NCBI GenBank assembly: GCA_021629085.1
Contig: JAJXRJ010000006.1
Location: 10,410-74,409 of the forward strand
DNA length: 64,000 bases
DNA from: Oscillospiraceae bacterium
Lineage (GTDB): Bacteria > Bacillota > Clostridia > UMGS1810
Reading direction: 5' to 3'
Below, piece by piece: positions 27,289 to 38,488 of this stretch. How positions within the stretch are numbered: the first letter of the stretch is position 1; the number at the start of each line of letters is the position of its first letter. The translations under genes and the position numbers were made by a program. The notes beneath the pieces were generated by a model. It was given only the letters and a program-made list of their open reading frames with translations, was not told the origin of the DNA and made no database searches.

Positions 27289-27314
27289 ACGGCGCTTTTT
27301 AAGCGCCGTTTTTT
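27289..27314 (+). terminator. Intrinsic terminator after the XRE gene
   Basis: ACGGCGCTT / AAGCGCCGT hairpin with a TTT loop followed by TTTTT. Confidence 0.9.
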
Positions 27315-27444
27315 ATGTTTATGATATATTTTGTAAAACGAAGGAAATTTGAAAAAAGGTGTGTTCCATTTTCCCGGATAAAACTGCCAAAGCTATAGAT
27401 CAGCCCCTTTCTAAAGCCGCAAACGCCTGGTGTAAACATTGCTA

Positions 27445-27474
27445 TTTACAAATTGCCCCAGGATGTGGTATACT
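27445..27474 (+). promoter_or_regulatory. kdgA promoter
   Basis: TTTACA-N18-TATACT, about 50 bases upstream of the kdgA start. Confidence 0.65.
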
Positions 27475-27522
27475 ATATAAAATTTGTTATTTTGTAAATT
27501 GTTTGGAAAGGAAGTAAGAGAT

Positions 27523-28170
27523 ATGGACAAACACACAGTGATTTCTAAAATTAAAGACGCGGGAATTGTTGCCGTGGTGCGGGCAGAAAACGGCGAATCG
27601 GCGCGTAAAATATCGGATGCATGCTTAGAGGGCGGCGTGCCGGCGGTGGAAATGACCTTTACCGTGCCGGGCGCGCACAAGGTGATTGAAGAGCTTGCAA
27701 GGGTGTATCAAAACGGCGAGATGATTCTTGGCGCGGGCACGGTTTTGGATGCGGAAACGGCGCGGATTGCCATTTTGTCCGGTGCGCAGTACATTGTAAG
27801 CCCCTATTACGACGAGGCCACCGTGCGGCTGTGTAACCGCTATGCCGTTCCCTGCATGCCGGGCGTCATGACCATTGCAGACGTTGTAAAGGCGCTGGAA
27901 ATGGGTGTGGACATCATCAAACTGTTCCCGGGCGACGCATTTGGCCCCGGCATGGTCAAAGCCATCAAAGGCCCTATCCCGCAGGCAAACATCATGCCCA
28001 CCGGCGGCGTGGATGTCAACAATGTTGCACAGTGGATTAAAGCCGGCGTAGTGGCAGTCGGCGCGGGCGGCGCGCTCACAGCGGGCGCAAAAACCGGCGA
28101 TTACGGATTAATTACTGAAACTGCCAAAAAATTTGTAGAAAACATTAAAAACGCGCGGGCAAAAAAATAA
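27523..28170 (+). CDS. kdgA: 2-keto-3-deoxy-6-phosphogluconate aldolase
   Basis: Class I aldolase cleaving KDPG to pyruvate and glyceraldehyde-3-phosphate (also 4-hydroxy-2-oxoglutarate), the last step of uronate/pectin catabolism or the Entner-Doudoroff route. The 215-residue protein shows IVAVVRAEN (substrate Arg), PAVEMTFTVP (Glu), GAGTV, and the Schiff-base Lys in DIIKLFPG. An open frame begins upstream at 27484, but the ATG at 27523 has GGAAAGGAAG at good distance. Its metabolic partner kdgK lies 12 kb away in this window, not beside it. Confidence 0.93.
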   Translation: MDKHTVISKIKDAGIVAVVRAENGESARKISDACLEGGVPAVEMTFTVPGAHKVIEELARVYQNGEMILGAGTVLDAETARIAILSGAQYIVSPYYDEATVRLCNRYAVPCMPGVMTIADVVKALEMGVDIIKLFPGDAFGPGMVKAIKGPIPQANIMPTGGVDVNNVAQWIKAGVVAVGAGGALTAGAKTGDYGLITETAKKFVENIKNARAKK

Positions 28171-28235
28171 GCATTCCGGGTTTTTTATAAAATACGGTTG
28201 ATTTCAGGAAAGCATGTGGGAAAGGGAAGAATACT

Positions 28236-29321
28236 ATGGCAAAAGAAGAACGGAAAATTGCGTCGGATAAAGTTGCCTCAGCAGCCAGGGACGGCAAGGA
28301 AGCGGCCATTTCTGAGGCGCTGCGGCAAATTGAAAAAACGTTTGGCCAGGGCTCTGTGATGCGGCTGGGCGATGCGCCCATGCGGGAAGTGGATGTGGTG
28401 CCCACCGGCGCGCTGAGCTTGGATGCGGCGCTGGGCATTGGCGGAATCCCCCGCGGGCGCGTGACAGAAATCTATGGGCCGGAGTCGTCTGGTAAAACCA
28501 CTGTGTCGCTGCACATCATTGCAGAGGCGCAAAAGCTGGGCGGCGAAGTGGCGTTTATTGACGCGGAGCACGCGCTGGATCCGCACTATGCCAAAAAACT
28601 GGGAGTGGATGTAGACCGGCTGATTGTGTCCCAGCCCGACGCGGGCGAGGACGCGCTCGAAATCACCGAGGCGCTTGCGCGCAGCAACGCGTTTGACGTC
28701 ATTGTCATTGACTCGGTGGCGGCATTGGTGCCGCGTGCCGAAATTGCGGGCGTGATGGGCGATTCGCATGTGGGATTGCACGCGCGGCTCATGAGCCAGG
28801 CGCTGCGCAAGCTCACGGGTGTGATCAACAAGAGCAATACCGCCGTCATTTTTATCAACCAAATCCGTGAAAAAGTGGGCGTCATCTATGGAAATCCAGA
28901 GGTGACCACCGGCGGCCGCGCGCTCAAATTCTATTCTTCCATCCGGATTGAAGTGCGCCGCGGCGAGCCCATCAAGGACGGCACGTCCATCATTGGCAAC
29001 CGGACGCGGGTGAAAGTGGTAAAAAATAAAATGGCACCGCCCTTTAAGGATGCGGAGTTTGACATCATGTACGGCGAGGGCATTTCCAAAGAGGGCTGTG
29101 TGCTGGACATGGCAGTGGAATATGACATCATCCAAAAGAGCGGCTCGTGGTTTTCCTACAATGGCAACCGGCTGGGCCAGGGCCGCGATAAGGTAAAGGA
29201 ATATATGAAGGAGCATCCGGACTTTTTAGAAGAAGTGACGAAAAAAGTGCGCGACTATCATCGGGAGAAAACCGAACCGGCCGGGGAAGGAATGCCAGAT
29301 GCGCCGGGTGCGGCGGAATAA
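28236..29321 (+). CDS. recA: Recombinase RecA
   Basis: DNA strand-exchange ATPase and SOS co-protease. The 361-residue protein carries Walker [10 protein letters not shown] at residues 81-89, [20 protein letters not shown] (Walker B), and the L2-adjacent [10 protein letters not shown](I)[10 protein letters not shown] segment, then a C-terminal acidic tail. A GGGAAAGGGAAG site precedes the ATG. I see no clear GAAC-N4-GTTC LexA box in the 65 bases upstream. It is followed by recX after three bases. Confidence 0.97.
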   Translation: MAKEERKIASDKVASAARDGKEAAISEALRQIEKTFGQGSVMRLGDAPMREVDVVPTGALSLDAALGIGGIPRGRVTEIYGPESSGKTTVSLHIIAEAQKLGGEVAFIDAEHALDPHYAKKLGVDVDRLIVSQPDAGEDALEITEALARSNAFDVIVIDSVAALVPRAEIAGVMGDSHVGLHARLMSQALRKLTGVINKSNTAVIFINQIREKVGVIYGNPEVTTGGRALKFYSSIRIEVRRGEPIKDGTSIIGNRTRVKVVKNKMAPPFKDAEFDIMYGEGISKEGCVLDMAVEYDIIQKSGSWFSYNGNRLGQGRDKVKEYMKEHPDFLEEVTKKVRDYHREKTEPAGEGMPDAPGAAE

Positions 29322-29324
29322 TCC

Positions 29325-29948
29325 ATGAAGGTGACAGACATCCGCGCACAGGCGCACCATCACGACCGCGTTTCGGTGTATCTTGACAAAAAATATGCCT
29401 TTTCACTGGAAATGACCGATGCGCTGCAATTTGGATTAAAAATTGGCATGGAGTTAACAGAAGAAGACGTGGCGCGCATGCAGGAGCAAGGCGATTTTGG
29501 GAAAGCGCGTGCGGCGGCGTTGGAGGTAATTGCAAGAAAAGCGGTCACCAAGAAGTGCCTTTGTGATATGCTCAAAAAACGCGGCTACAATGCGGATATT
29601 GTGGATGCGGTAACATCCGATCTTTTTTTGTTAGGCTATCTTGACGATGCGGCCTTTGCCATTCGCTACGCCCAGGATGCGGCGGAAATCAAGCGGCACG
29701 GGCCGCTTCGGATTGCTCAGGATTTGCAAAAAAAAGGCGTGCAGAAAGCCGATATTGATGCGGCCATTGCCGCTATTGACTTTGAAAACAACGGGGAAAT
29801 CCAGGCGCTTTTAACCCAAAAATTTCGGGGCGCGGATTTTCACGATCAAAAAATGAGGCAAAAGGCCTTTCGGTTCCTGGCGTATCGGGGATACACGCCG
29901 GGCCAGATTTATGCGGCCTTGGGGGGATACAGGGATTGTGAAGAATAA
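29325..29948 (+). CDS. recX: RecA regulator RecX
   Basis: Modulator that caps RecA filaments. The 207-residue protein has the repeated three-helix RecX units, for example RKAVTKKCLCDMLKKRGY, LGYLDDAAFAIRYAQDAA and HGPLRIAQDLQKKGV. It sits immediately after recA, the usual arrangement, and overlaps the start of rimO by 11 bases. Confidence 0.92.
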   Translation: MKVTDIRAQAHHHDRVSVYLDKKYAFSLEMTDALQFGLKIGMELTEEDVARMQEQGDFGKARAAALEVIARKAVTKKCLCDMLKKRGYNADIVDAVTSDLFLLGYLDDAAFAIRYAQDAAEIKRHGPLRIAQDLQKKGVQKADIDAAIAAIDFENNGEIQALLTQKFRGADFHDQKMRQKAFRFLAYRGYTPGQIYAALGGYRDCEE

Positions 29949-31272
29949 AGTTGGGTTCGTGTCGCTTGGATGCGCGAAAAATTTGACCGATACCGAAACC
30001 ATGCTGGCAATTTTGGAAAAGGCGGGCTGGGCCATTACGCAAGACCCGGCGGATGCGGATGCCATTGTGGTAAACACCTGCGCGTTTATTGATTCTGCCA
30101 AGGAGGAATCGATAAACGCGGTTTTGGATATGGCACAGTATAAAAAGCAGAAATTAAACTATTTGATTGTAGCAGGCTGCCTTTCCCAGCGCTACAAAGA
30201 ACAGGTGTTGGAGGAATTCCCCGAGGCGGACGCGGTGGTTGGCGTAAACGACTACGGCGAAATTGCGCGGGTGCTGGAGGAACTAAAAAGCGGGAACCGC
30301 CCGGTTTTGGTGCGGGACTGCGATGCGCACGAAACAAGGAACCTTCCGCGGAAACTGACCACGCCAAGCCACTATGCGTATTTAAAAATTGCGGACGGGT
30401 GCGACAACCACTGTACCTACTGCATCATTCCCAAGCTGCGCGGGCGTTATGAAAGCCGGCGGGAGGACGATATTGTAAAAGAAGCTGAACAGATGGCCAA
30501 ACAGGGCGTAAAAGAGCTCATTTTGGTGGCGCAGGATACGGCGTATTACGGCCGCGACGGCGATGGGGATTTGCCCAGGCTGCTTAGGCGGCTGAGCGAA
30601 ATTCCCGGCATTGCGTGGATCCGCATGCAGTATTGTTATCCCGAACACATCTCGGATGCGCTTATTTTGGAGATGGCACAAAACAAAAAGATTGTGCCCT
30701 ATCTTGACATGCCCATCCAGCATGTGAGCGACAGCGTACTAAAGCGCATGGGGCGCAAAAGCCGGAAAGCCGAGCTTTTGGCACTTATAAAAGCTTTGCG
30801 CGAAAAAGTCCCGGGCATTGTGCTGCGCACCTCGCTCATTGTGGGGTTCCCCGGCGAAACGGAGGCGGAATTTTTAGAACTTGTCGATTTTTTGCGTACG
30901 GTTTCGCTTGACAAAGTGGGCGTTTTCCCCTATTCTAGAGAAGAAGGCACTGCGGCATATGCTATGGACGGCCAGGTGGCAGAGACGGTCAAGAAACAGC
31001 GGTATGAAACGCTGATGGCGGTGCAAAAAGAAGTGTCGCAGAAGATCAACCAAAAAAAAATCGGTACCCTGATGCCCGTTATCATTGAGGGCTACGATTG
31101 GGAAAACCTGTGCTATGTGGGCCGGACCTACGGCGATACGCCCGAAGTGGACGGTGCGGCCTACGTTTACAGCGCCAGCGAATTGGAGATCGGCGGCATT
31201 GTGTCCATGCGCGTGCTGGAGGCTGGCGACTATGACGTAACAGGAGAGGTGCAAGATGAATCTTCCAAATAA
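29938..31272 (+). CDS. rimO: Ribosomal protein S12 methylthiotransferase RimO
   Basis: Radical-SAM enzyme that methylthiolates Asp of ribosomal protein S12. The product (444 aa from a GTG start) has the UPF0004 domain (VGFVSLGCAKNLTDTE, NTCAFIDSAKEES), the radical-SAM cluster CDNHCTYCIIPKLRG near residue 148, and a C-terminal TRAM domain. I chose GTG at 29938 since the frame's earlier start would add residues the family lacks. RimO rather than MiaB is indicated by the CAFIDSAKEES and CIIPKLRG variants. It overlaps pgsA by 17 bases. Confidence 0.93.
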   Translation: MKNKVGFVSLGCAKNLTDTETMLAILEKAGWAITQDPADADAIVVNTCAFIDSAKEESINAVLDMAQYKKQKLNYLIVAGCLSQRYKEQVLEEFPEADAVVGVNDYGEIARVLEELKSGNRPVLVRDCDAHETRNLPRKLTTPSHYAYLKIADGCDNHCTYCIIPKLRGRYESRREDDIVKEAEQMAKQGVKELILVAQDTAYYGRDGDGDLPRLLRRLSEIPGIAWIRMQYCYPEHISDALILEMAQNKKIVPYLDMPIQHVSDSVLKRMGRKSRKAELLALIKALREKVPGIVLRTSLIVGFPGETEAEFLELVDFLRTVSLDKVGVFPYSREEGTAAYAMDGQVAETVKKQRYETLMAVQKEVSQKINQKKIGTLMPVIIEGYDWENLCYVGRTYGDTPEVDGAAYVYSASELEIGGIVSMRVLEAGDYDVTGEVQDESSK

Positions 31273-31825
31273 AATCACTGTGTTTCGTATTTTGCTCATC
31301 CCATTTTTTATGATTGTGCTCATGCTGCAAACGTCGCGGCTGTTTTTTGTCCCGCCCATTTACTGCAACATCTTGGCGGCTGTCATCTTTGCAGTGGCCG
31401 CGGCCACTGACGGGGTGGACGGATATTTGGCGCGCAAAAATAACCAGGTGACGGATTTGGGCAAATTTTTAGACCCCATTGCGGATAAACTACTGGTGGC
31501 GACGGCGCTTATTTGCCTGGTGGAACTGCAGCGCATTCCGGCGTGGATGGCCATCATTATCATTGCGCGCGAGTTCATTGTAACAGGCCTCCGCATTGTC
31601 GCCATTTCTGAGGGCGTGGTAATCGCCGCGGAAATGACCGGAAAAATTAAAACCGTCATACAAATTATTGCAACTGTGGTGGCGCTGGTATTTTACGGCG
31701 AAACATTCGATTTGTTCGGCGTGTCAATCGCCAAAATCGCCATGTGCATCGCCACTTTGTTCACCATTTATTCCGGCGTGGTCTACATGACCAAAAACTG
31801 GAATTTGGTGATCAATTCCAAATAA
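31256..31825 (+). CDS. pgsA: CDP-diacylglycerol--glycerol-3-phosphate phosphatidyltransferase
   Basis: Integral-membrane enzyme of phosphatidylglycerol synthesis. The 189-residue protein begins MNLPNKITVFRILLIPFFM and carries the CDP-alcohol phosphotransferase motif DGVDGYLARKNNQVTDLGKFLDPIADK (D-G-x2-AR-x8-G-x3-D-x3-D) near residues 51-77, with several hydrophobic helices. Translationally coupled to rimO. Confidence 0.95.
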   Translation: MNLPNKITVFRILLIPFFMIVLMLQTSRLFFVPPIYCNILAAVIFAVAAATDGVDGYLARKNNQVTDLGKFLDPIADKLLVATALICLVELQRIPAWMAIIIIAREFIVTGLRIVAISEGVVIAAEMTGKIKTVIQIIATVVALVFYGETFDLFGVSIAKIAMCIATLFTIYSGVVYMTKNWNLVINSK

Positions 31826-31837
31826 GGAGCTTCCCAT

Positions 31838-33646
31838 ATGGCAGAAAAGCAAACCAACATCCGGAATTTTTGTATTATCGCCCATATCGACCATGGCAAA
31901 TCCACACTGGCCGACCGCATGCTGGAGCTTTGCGGCGTGCTCACCCAGCGCGAAATGCAGGACCAGGTGTTAGACAATATGGATTTGGAGCGCGAAAAGG
32001 GGATTACCATAAAAGCGCGGGCGGTCAAGCTCGCTTACAAGGCGGACGACGGGCAGGAATACACTTTAAATCTCATTGACACGCCGGGACACGTGGACTT
32101 TAACTACGAGGTGTCACGCAGCTTAGCCGCGTGCGAAGGTGCGGTGCTGGTGGTGGACGCGGCGCAGGGCATTGAGGCGCAGACACTGGCAAACACCTAC
32201 CTTGCGGTAGATCACAATTTGGAGCTGGTGCCGGTCATCAACAAAATCGACCTTCCCAGCGCGCGGCCCGACGCGGTAAAAGCTGAAATTGAAGATATCA
32301 TTGGCATTGAAGCGCAAAACGCACCGCTCATTTCGGCCAAAAACGGCCAGAATATCAAGGCGGTGCTGGAAGCGGTGGTAAAGCAGGTACCGCCGCCTGC
32401 GGGCGACGAACATGCGCCGCTTGCCGCGCTCATTTTCGATTCCTATTACGACGCCTATAAAGGGGTCATTGTATATGTCCGGGTGCGGGACGGGAAGGTT
32501 TCTCCCGGCGACTCCATCCGGTTTATGGCGACGGATAAATGTTTTGATGTAGTGGAGGTGGGATACCTTTCCCCAAACGGCACCATCCCTTCAAAATCGC
32601 TGCAGGCAGGCGAGGTAGGCTACATTGCCGCCAGCATTAAAAATGTGCGGGACGCCCGGGTGGGCGACACCGTTACGCTGGTGGACGGCGGGACAAGCAC
32701 ACCGCTTCCCGGCTATAAAAAGGTAAATCCCATGGTGTTTTCGGGCGTTTATCCGGCCGACGGCGCAAAATATCCCGATTTGCGCGATGCGCTGGAAAAG
32801 CTGCAGTTAAACGACGCATCCTTAACCTTTGAGCCCGAAACCTCACTGGCCTTAGGGTTTGGGTTCCGGTGCGGCTTTTTAGGGCTTTTGCACATGGAAA
32901 TCATCCAGGAACGGCTGGAGCGGGAATACAACCTCGATTTGGTCACCACCGCGCCCAGCGTGGTGTACCATGTCATCAAAACCAACGGTGAGAAAATTTC
33001 CATTGACAACCCCACCAACCTGCCGCCCGCGCAGGAGATTGACTATATGGAAGAGCCGGTGGTGGCGGCCGACATCATGGTGCCCACCGAATTTATCGGA
33101 AACATCATGGAGCTGTGCCAGGACCGGCGCGGGGTTTACAAGGACATGCAGTATATTGACGACACGCGCGTGAGCCTGCACTACGACTTGCCGCTCAACG
33201 AAATCATCTACGACTTTTTCGATGCGTTAAAATCGCGCACCAAGGGCTACGCCTCGTTTGACTACGAACTAAAGGGCTATAAAAAATCCAACCTGGTAAA
33301 GCTCGACATGCTCTTAAACGGCGAAATGGTGGACGCGCTCTCCATGATTGTACACGCCGACAAGGCGTACGCGCGCGGCCGGCGTATTGCCGAAAAGCTC
33401 AAAGAGGCCATTCCGCGCCAGCTGTTTGAGGTGCCCATCCAGGCGGCCATCGGCGGGAAGATTATTGCGCGGGAAACTGTAAAAGCCATGCGCAAGGATG
33501 TTTTGGCCAAGTGCTACGGCGGCGATATCACGCGCAAAAAGAAGCTTTTGGAAAAGCAAAAAGAGGGCAAAAAGCGCATGCGCCAGGTGGGCACGGTGGA
33601 GGTGCCGCAAGAGGCGTTTATGTCGGTGTTAAAGCTGGATGAATAA
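31838..33646 (+). CDS. lepA: Elongation factor 4 (LepA)
   Basis: Translational GTPase that acts on ribosomes during initiation/back-translocation. The 602-residue protein has G1 [10 protein letters not shown]3 DTPGHVDF, G4 NKIDLP and the C-terminal LepA-specific domain ([14 protein letters not shown]) that separates it from EF-G. Good AAGGAG site; 13 bases after pgsA. Confidence 0.97.
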   Translation: MAEKQTNIRNFCIIAHIDHGKSTLADRMLELCGVLTQREMQDQVLDNMDLEREKGITIKARAVKLAYKADDGQEYTLNLIDTPGHVDFNYEVSRSLAACEGAVLVVDAAQGIEAQTLANTYLAVDHNLELVPVINKIDLPSARPDAVKAEIEDIIGIEAQNAPLISAKNGQNIKAVLEAVVKQVPPPAGDEHAPLAALIFDSYYDAYKGVIVYVRVRDGKVSPGDSIRFMATDKCFDVVEVGYLSPNGTIPSKSLQAGEVGYIAASIKNVRDARVGDTVTLVDGGTSTPLPGYKKVNPMVFSGVYPADGAKYPDLRDALEKLQLNDASLTFEPETSLALGFGFRCGFLGLLHMEIIQERLEREYNLDLVTTAPSVVYHVIKTNGEKISIDNPTNLPPAQEIDYMEEPVVAADIMVPTEFIGNIMELCQDRRGVYKDMQYIDDTRVSLHYDLPLNEIIYDFFDALKSRTKGYASFDYELKGYKKSNLVKLDMLLNGEMVDALSMIVHADKAYARGRRIAEKLKEAIPRQLFEVPIQAAIGGKIIARETVKAMRKDVLAKCYGGDITRKKKLLEKQKEGKKRMRQVGTVEVPQEAFMSVLKLDE

Positions 33647-33664
33647 AAGGAAGGGTTTTATAAG

Positions 33665-34774
33665 ATGACCGGGCTTTATGTGCACATCCCGTTTTGTGAG
33701 AGCAAATGCCGCTACTGTGGGTTTTTCTCCTGCAGCGGCATTTTTTATATGCAAAAAGACTACTTTGCCGCCCTGCGCCGGCATGTATCCGCGCTCCCCA
33801 AAGAAAAACTGGACACTGTTTACCTGGGCGGCGGCACGCCGTCGGCTGTGGATGCGGCGCACATTGGCGTGCTTTTGGATCATATCCGGAACCATTTTAG
33901 CACAAGCGGTGAAATGGAATGTACCATTGAAATTAACCCCGCATCGGCCACCAAAGACAAGCTTGCCGCTTACCGGGCGTTTGGCATAAACCGCGTAAGC
34001 ATCGGCGCGCAGAGCTTTTTGGATGCCGAACTTGCGTTTTTGGGCCGCCGGCACCGGGCGGCAGACATTATTTCCTGCGTGGAGGACGTGCGGGCGGCCG
34101 GGTTTTCCAATGTGAGCCTCGACCTCATCTACGGCCTGCCAGGCCAGTCGGTTTCAGATTTCAGCAAAAGCGTGGACAGACTGCTAACGCTTTCACCCGA
34201 ACACGTGTCGTGCTACGGGCTTTCGTTTGAGCCGGGCACGCCGCTTTTTTCCGATTTGAACGCGGGCAAATTTGCGGCGCTTTCGGACGACCTCTATTTT
34301 GAACAGTATGAATATTTGCGAAAAACGCTTGCGGCGCACGGCTATGAGCACTATGAAATTTCAAACTTTGCGCGGCCGGGCCGCCGATCTCTGCACAACC
34401 AAATCTATTGGCGCGCTGAGCCCTACTATGCCGTGGGCGCGGGCGCATCGGCCTATTTTGACGGGGTGCGCCGCACCTATACGCCGGATGTGCCAGACTA
34501 TATCAAACATCCGCTTAAAGAGAGTGAGAAAGAAACCGTCGATCGATCCGGGCAGATGAGCGAGGCGGTCCTCTTAGGCTTGCGGCTGCTCACAGACGGC
34601 GTGGACACGGCAGCGTTTGCCGCGCGGTTTGGAAGGGATATTTTTGATGTTTTTGGGAAAGAATTGGAAAAGCACCAAAAAAACGGCCTGCTCCTATACA
34701 AAAACGGCCGGTTGCTGCTTACCGAGCGGGCATACTATATCAGCAACTATGTGCTCTGTGACTTTGTGCGTTAG
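33665..34774 (+). CDS. hemW: Radical-SAM heme chaperone HemW-like protein
   Basis: A 369-residue radical-SAM protein related to HemN. It starts MTGLYVHIPFCESKCRYCGF with the CxxxCxxC cluster and carries YLGGGTPS, ISIGAQSF-like VSIGAQSF and DLIYGLPGQ. The short N-terminus and lack of the HemN-specific residues place it with HemW, which binds heme and delivers it to respiratory enzymes; whether this organism makes heme is not visible here. Location between lepA and hrcA is the standard Bacillota order. Confidence 0.9.
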   Translation: MTGLYVHIPFCESKCRYCGFFSCSGIFYMQKDYFAALRRHVSALPKEKLDTVYLGGGTPSAVDAAHIGVLLDHIRNHFSTSGEMECTIEINPASATKDKLAAYRAFGINRVSIGAQSFLDAELAFLGRRHRAADIISCVEDVRAAGFSNVSLDLIYGLPGQSVSDFSKSVDRLLTLSPEHVSCYGLSFEPGTPLFSDLNAGKFAALSDDLYFEQYEYLRKTLAAHGYEHYEISNFARPGRRSLHNQIYWRAEPYYAVGAGASAYFDGVRRTYTPDVPDYIKHPLKESEKETVDRSGQMSEAVLLGLRLLTDGVDTAAFAARFGRDIFDVFGKELEKHQKNGLLLYKNGRLLLTERAYYISNYVLCDFVR

Positions 34775-34827
34775 CACTGTTCACAGAAAGTTTACAAATT
34801 TGCTGGTAAAATTTATTAAAAATGCCC

Positions 34828-34856
34828 TTGACAAACAAAATAAATCGTGGTATTTT
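34828..34856 (+). promoter_or_regulatory. Heat-shock operon promoter
   Basis: TTGACA-N17-TATTTT, ending seven bases before the CIRCE element. Confidence 0.8.
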
Positions 34857-34863
34857 ATATTTG

Positions 34864-34890
34864 TTAGCACTGAGAGGCTTAGAGTGCTAA
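34864..34890 (+). promoter_or_regulatory. CIRCE operator (HrcA-binding)
   Basis: TTAGCACTG-N9-GAGTGCTAA matches the CIRCE consensus TTAGCACTC-N9-GAGTGCTAA with one mismatch. It lies at the start of the hrcA transcript, so HrcA should repress the cluster. Confidence 0.95.
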
Positions 34891-34921
34891 AACTAAAACT
34901 TGGAAAGGGGCGGATGGAACC

Positions 34922-35956
34922 ATGGAACTGAGTGAACGCAAACGGCGCATTTTGCGCGCGGTTGTGGACGACTATATCCGCACTGCAGAACCGGTGGGTT
35001 CCTCCTATATTTTAAACCAACATAAATTTGGCATCAGCTCAGCCACGATTCGCAACGAAATGGCAGACTTGGAAGAGCAGGGCTACCTTGACAAGCCCCA
35101 CACCTCTGCCGGACGTGTGCCGTCGCTGTTGGGCTACCGCGTATATGTGGATGAGCTCATGCAGCAGTATACCCTCACCATGCGGGAAATTGCCCTCATG
35201 CGCGAGGCGCTCTCCAAGCGGTATTTAGAGCTGGGGAATATTGTAAACGATATTTCCAACACCATTTCGCACTTAACCAACCTCACCACACTGGTTTCCA
35301 CCCCTGTGGCCAAGGCCAACCGGCTTAAAAGCATCCGGTTTGTGCCCATTGACGATGTGAGCTTTGTGATGCTTTTAGTCACAAGCGAGGGCGTGGTGAA
35401 AAACACCACGATCCGCGCAAAAACGCCGGTGGATGCACAGATCTTAGAGCGGCTGGGAAACTACTTAAACAACGTGTTTTCTGACACAGAGCTTTCGTCT
35501 ATTACAAAAGAGGCGTTAGATTCGCAAAAAGAAATGATCCCCATGGCGGATGACCTCATCACCCCCATTTTTGACTACCTCTACCGCGCAACGCATGCGC
35601 TTTCGGGATTTGACGTCATCCACTGCGGCGAAAACAGCATTTTTGATTATCCCGAATTTCAAAGTGTGGAGCGCACCAAAGGCTTTTTTGAATTGCTGCG
35701 GCATATGGATAAAGACATCATCCAAAGCGCGCTTTCTGAATCCAGCGGTACAGTCAGCATTTTAATGGGGGACGACAACCCGCGCTTAAAAGAGCTGGGA
35801 CTGAGCGTTGTGCTTTCCAAATACAGCATAGACGGCAAGGGAAACGGCGGTATTGCCATCATTGGCCCGGCGCGGATGGACTATCCCAGAGTGGTGGCCA
35901 TGCTGGACTTTTTGTCCGATAATCTGCACAAATACTTAAACGATAGCGAGGAATGA
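34922..35956 (+). CDS. hrcA: Heat-inducible transcription repressor HrcA
   Basis: Winged-helix repressor that binds CIRCE and is activated by GroE. The 344-residue protein begins with the wHTH (ERKRRILRAVVDDYIRTAEPVGS; SSATIRNEMADLEEQGYL) and continues with the GAF-like dimerisation region. Its own CIRCE site is 30 bases upstream, giving autoregulation. The stop codon overlaps the region just before grpE. Confidence 0.96.
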   Translation: MELSERKRRILRAVVDDYIRTAEPVGSSYILNQHKFGISSATIRNEMADLEEQGYLDKPHTSAGRVPSLLGYRVYVDELMQQYTLTMREIALMREALSKRYLELGNIVNDISNTISHLTNLTTLVSTPVAKANRLKSIRFVPIDDVSFVMLLVTSEGVVKNTTIRAKTPVDAQILERLGNYLNNVFSDTELSSITKEALDSQKEMIPMADDLITPIFDYLYRATHALSGFDVIHCGENSIFDYPEFQSVERTKGFFELLRHMDKDIIQSALSESSGTVSILMGDDNPRLKELGLSVVLSKYSIDGKGNGGIAIIGPARMDYPRVVAMLDFLSDNLHKYLNDSEE

Positions 35957-35961
35957 CAATC

Positions 35962-36531
35962 ATGAGCAAAAAAAAGCAGGCGGATACGCCGGAAAAGGAA
36001 ACCGCTGCGGCGGATACCACGCCTGAAACGGCATCCGCTGCGGATGTACAAACAGAGGAGGCGCCCGATGCGGCAAATCCAGACCTTTTGCAGACGCTTG
36101 AAGAGAAGGAAACAGAATTAAAAGAACAGGCGGATAAATATTTGCGGCTTTTGGCGGAATACGACAACTTCAAAAAACGCACTGCGCGCGAAAAAGAGTC
36201 CATCTACATTGATGCGGCGGGCGACGCCATTTTGGCGCTGCTGCCAGTGCTTGACAACCTTGAGCGCGCACTGGATACAAAGGATGAAAAAGAAAGCCCG
36301 CTTTACAAGGGATTAGAACTGGTGTATAAGCAGGCAAAGGAAACCTTTTTGAAGCTGGGCGTCAAAGAGACTCCGGCGGTGGGTGAAGAATTCAACCCTG
36401 AGCTGCACAATGCGGTGATGCATATAGAAGATGATACCGTCACCGAAAACACCATTGTGGAGCAGTTTCAGAAGGGATATACGTATCAGGGCAAAGTGCT
36501 GCGGTACAGCATGGTAAAAGTGGCAAACTAA
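35962..36531 (+). CDS. grpE: Nucleotide exchange factor GrpE
   Basis: DnaK nucleotide exchange factor, 189 aa. A low-complexity acidic/Ala-Thr N-terminus (about 45 aa) precedes a long helix (LLQTLEEKETELKEQADKYL, AEYDNFKKRTAREKE) and the C-terminal beta-wing with NPELHNAVMH and FQKGYTYQGKVLRYSMVKVA. The ATG at 35962 is preferred over one three codons earlier because of ribosome-site spacing. Confidence 0.95.
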   Translation: MSKKKQADTPEKETAAADTTPETASAADVQTEEAPDAANPDLLQTLEEKETELKEQADKYLRLLAEYDNFKKRTAREKESIYIDAAGDAILALLPVLDNLERALDTKDEKESPLYKGLELVYKQAKETFLKLGVKETPAVGEEFNPELHNAVMHIEDDTVTENTIVEQFQKGYTYQGKVLRYSMVKVAN

Positions 36532-38394
<1,863 letters not shown>

Positions 38395-38409
38395 GAACCC
38401 ATTAAAAAA

Positions 38410-38440
38410 CAGCAAGGGCATTTTGGCCCTTGCTTGTTTG
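38410..38440 (+). terminator. Hairpin between dnaK and dnaJ
   Basis: AGCAAGGGC / GCCCTTGCT hairpin followed by a weak TGTTTG tract. It may partially terminate, lowering dnaJ relative to dnaK. Confidence 0.55.
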
Positions 38441-38488
38441 CGCAAATGTGGGGCGCCGACACTATCAATAGAAGCGGAGTAAACATGT

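Noticed and set aside
28278..29216. 312-aa minus-strand ORF opposite recA
   Set aside because: Antisense shadow of recA; His/Arg-rich with no family resemblance.
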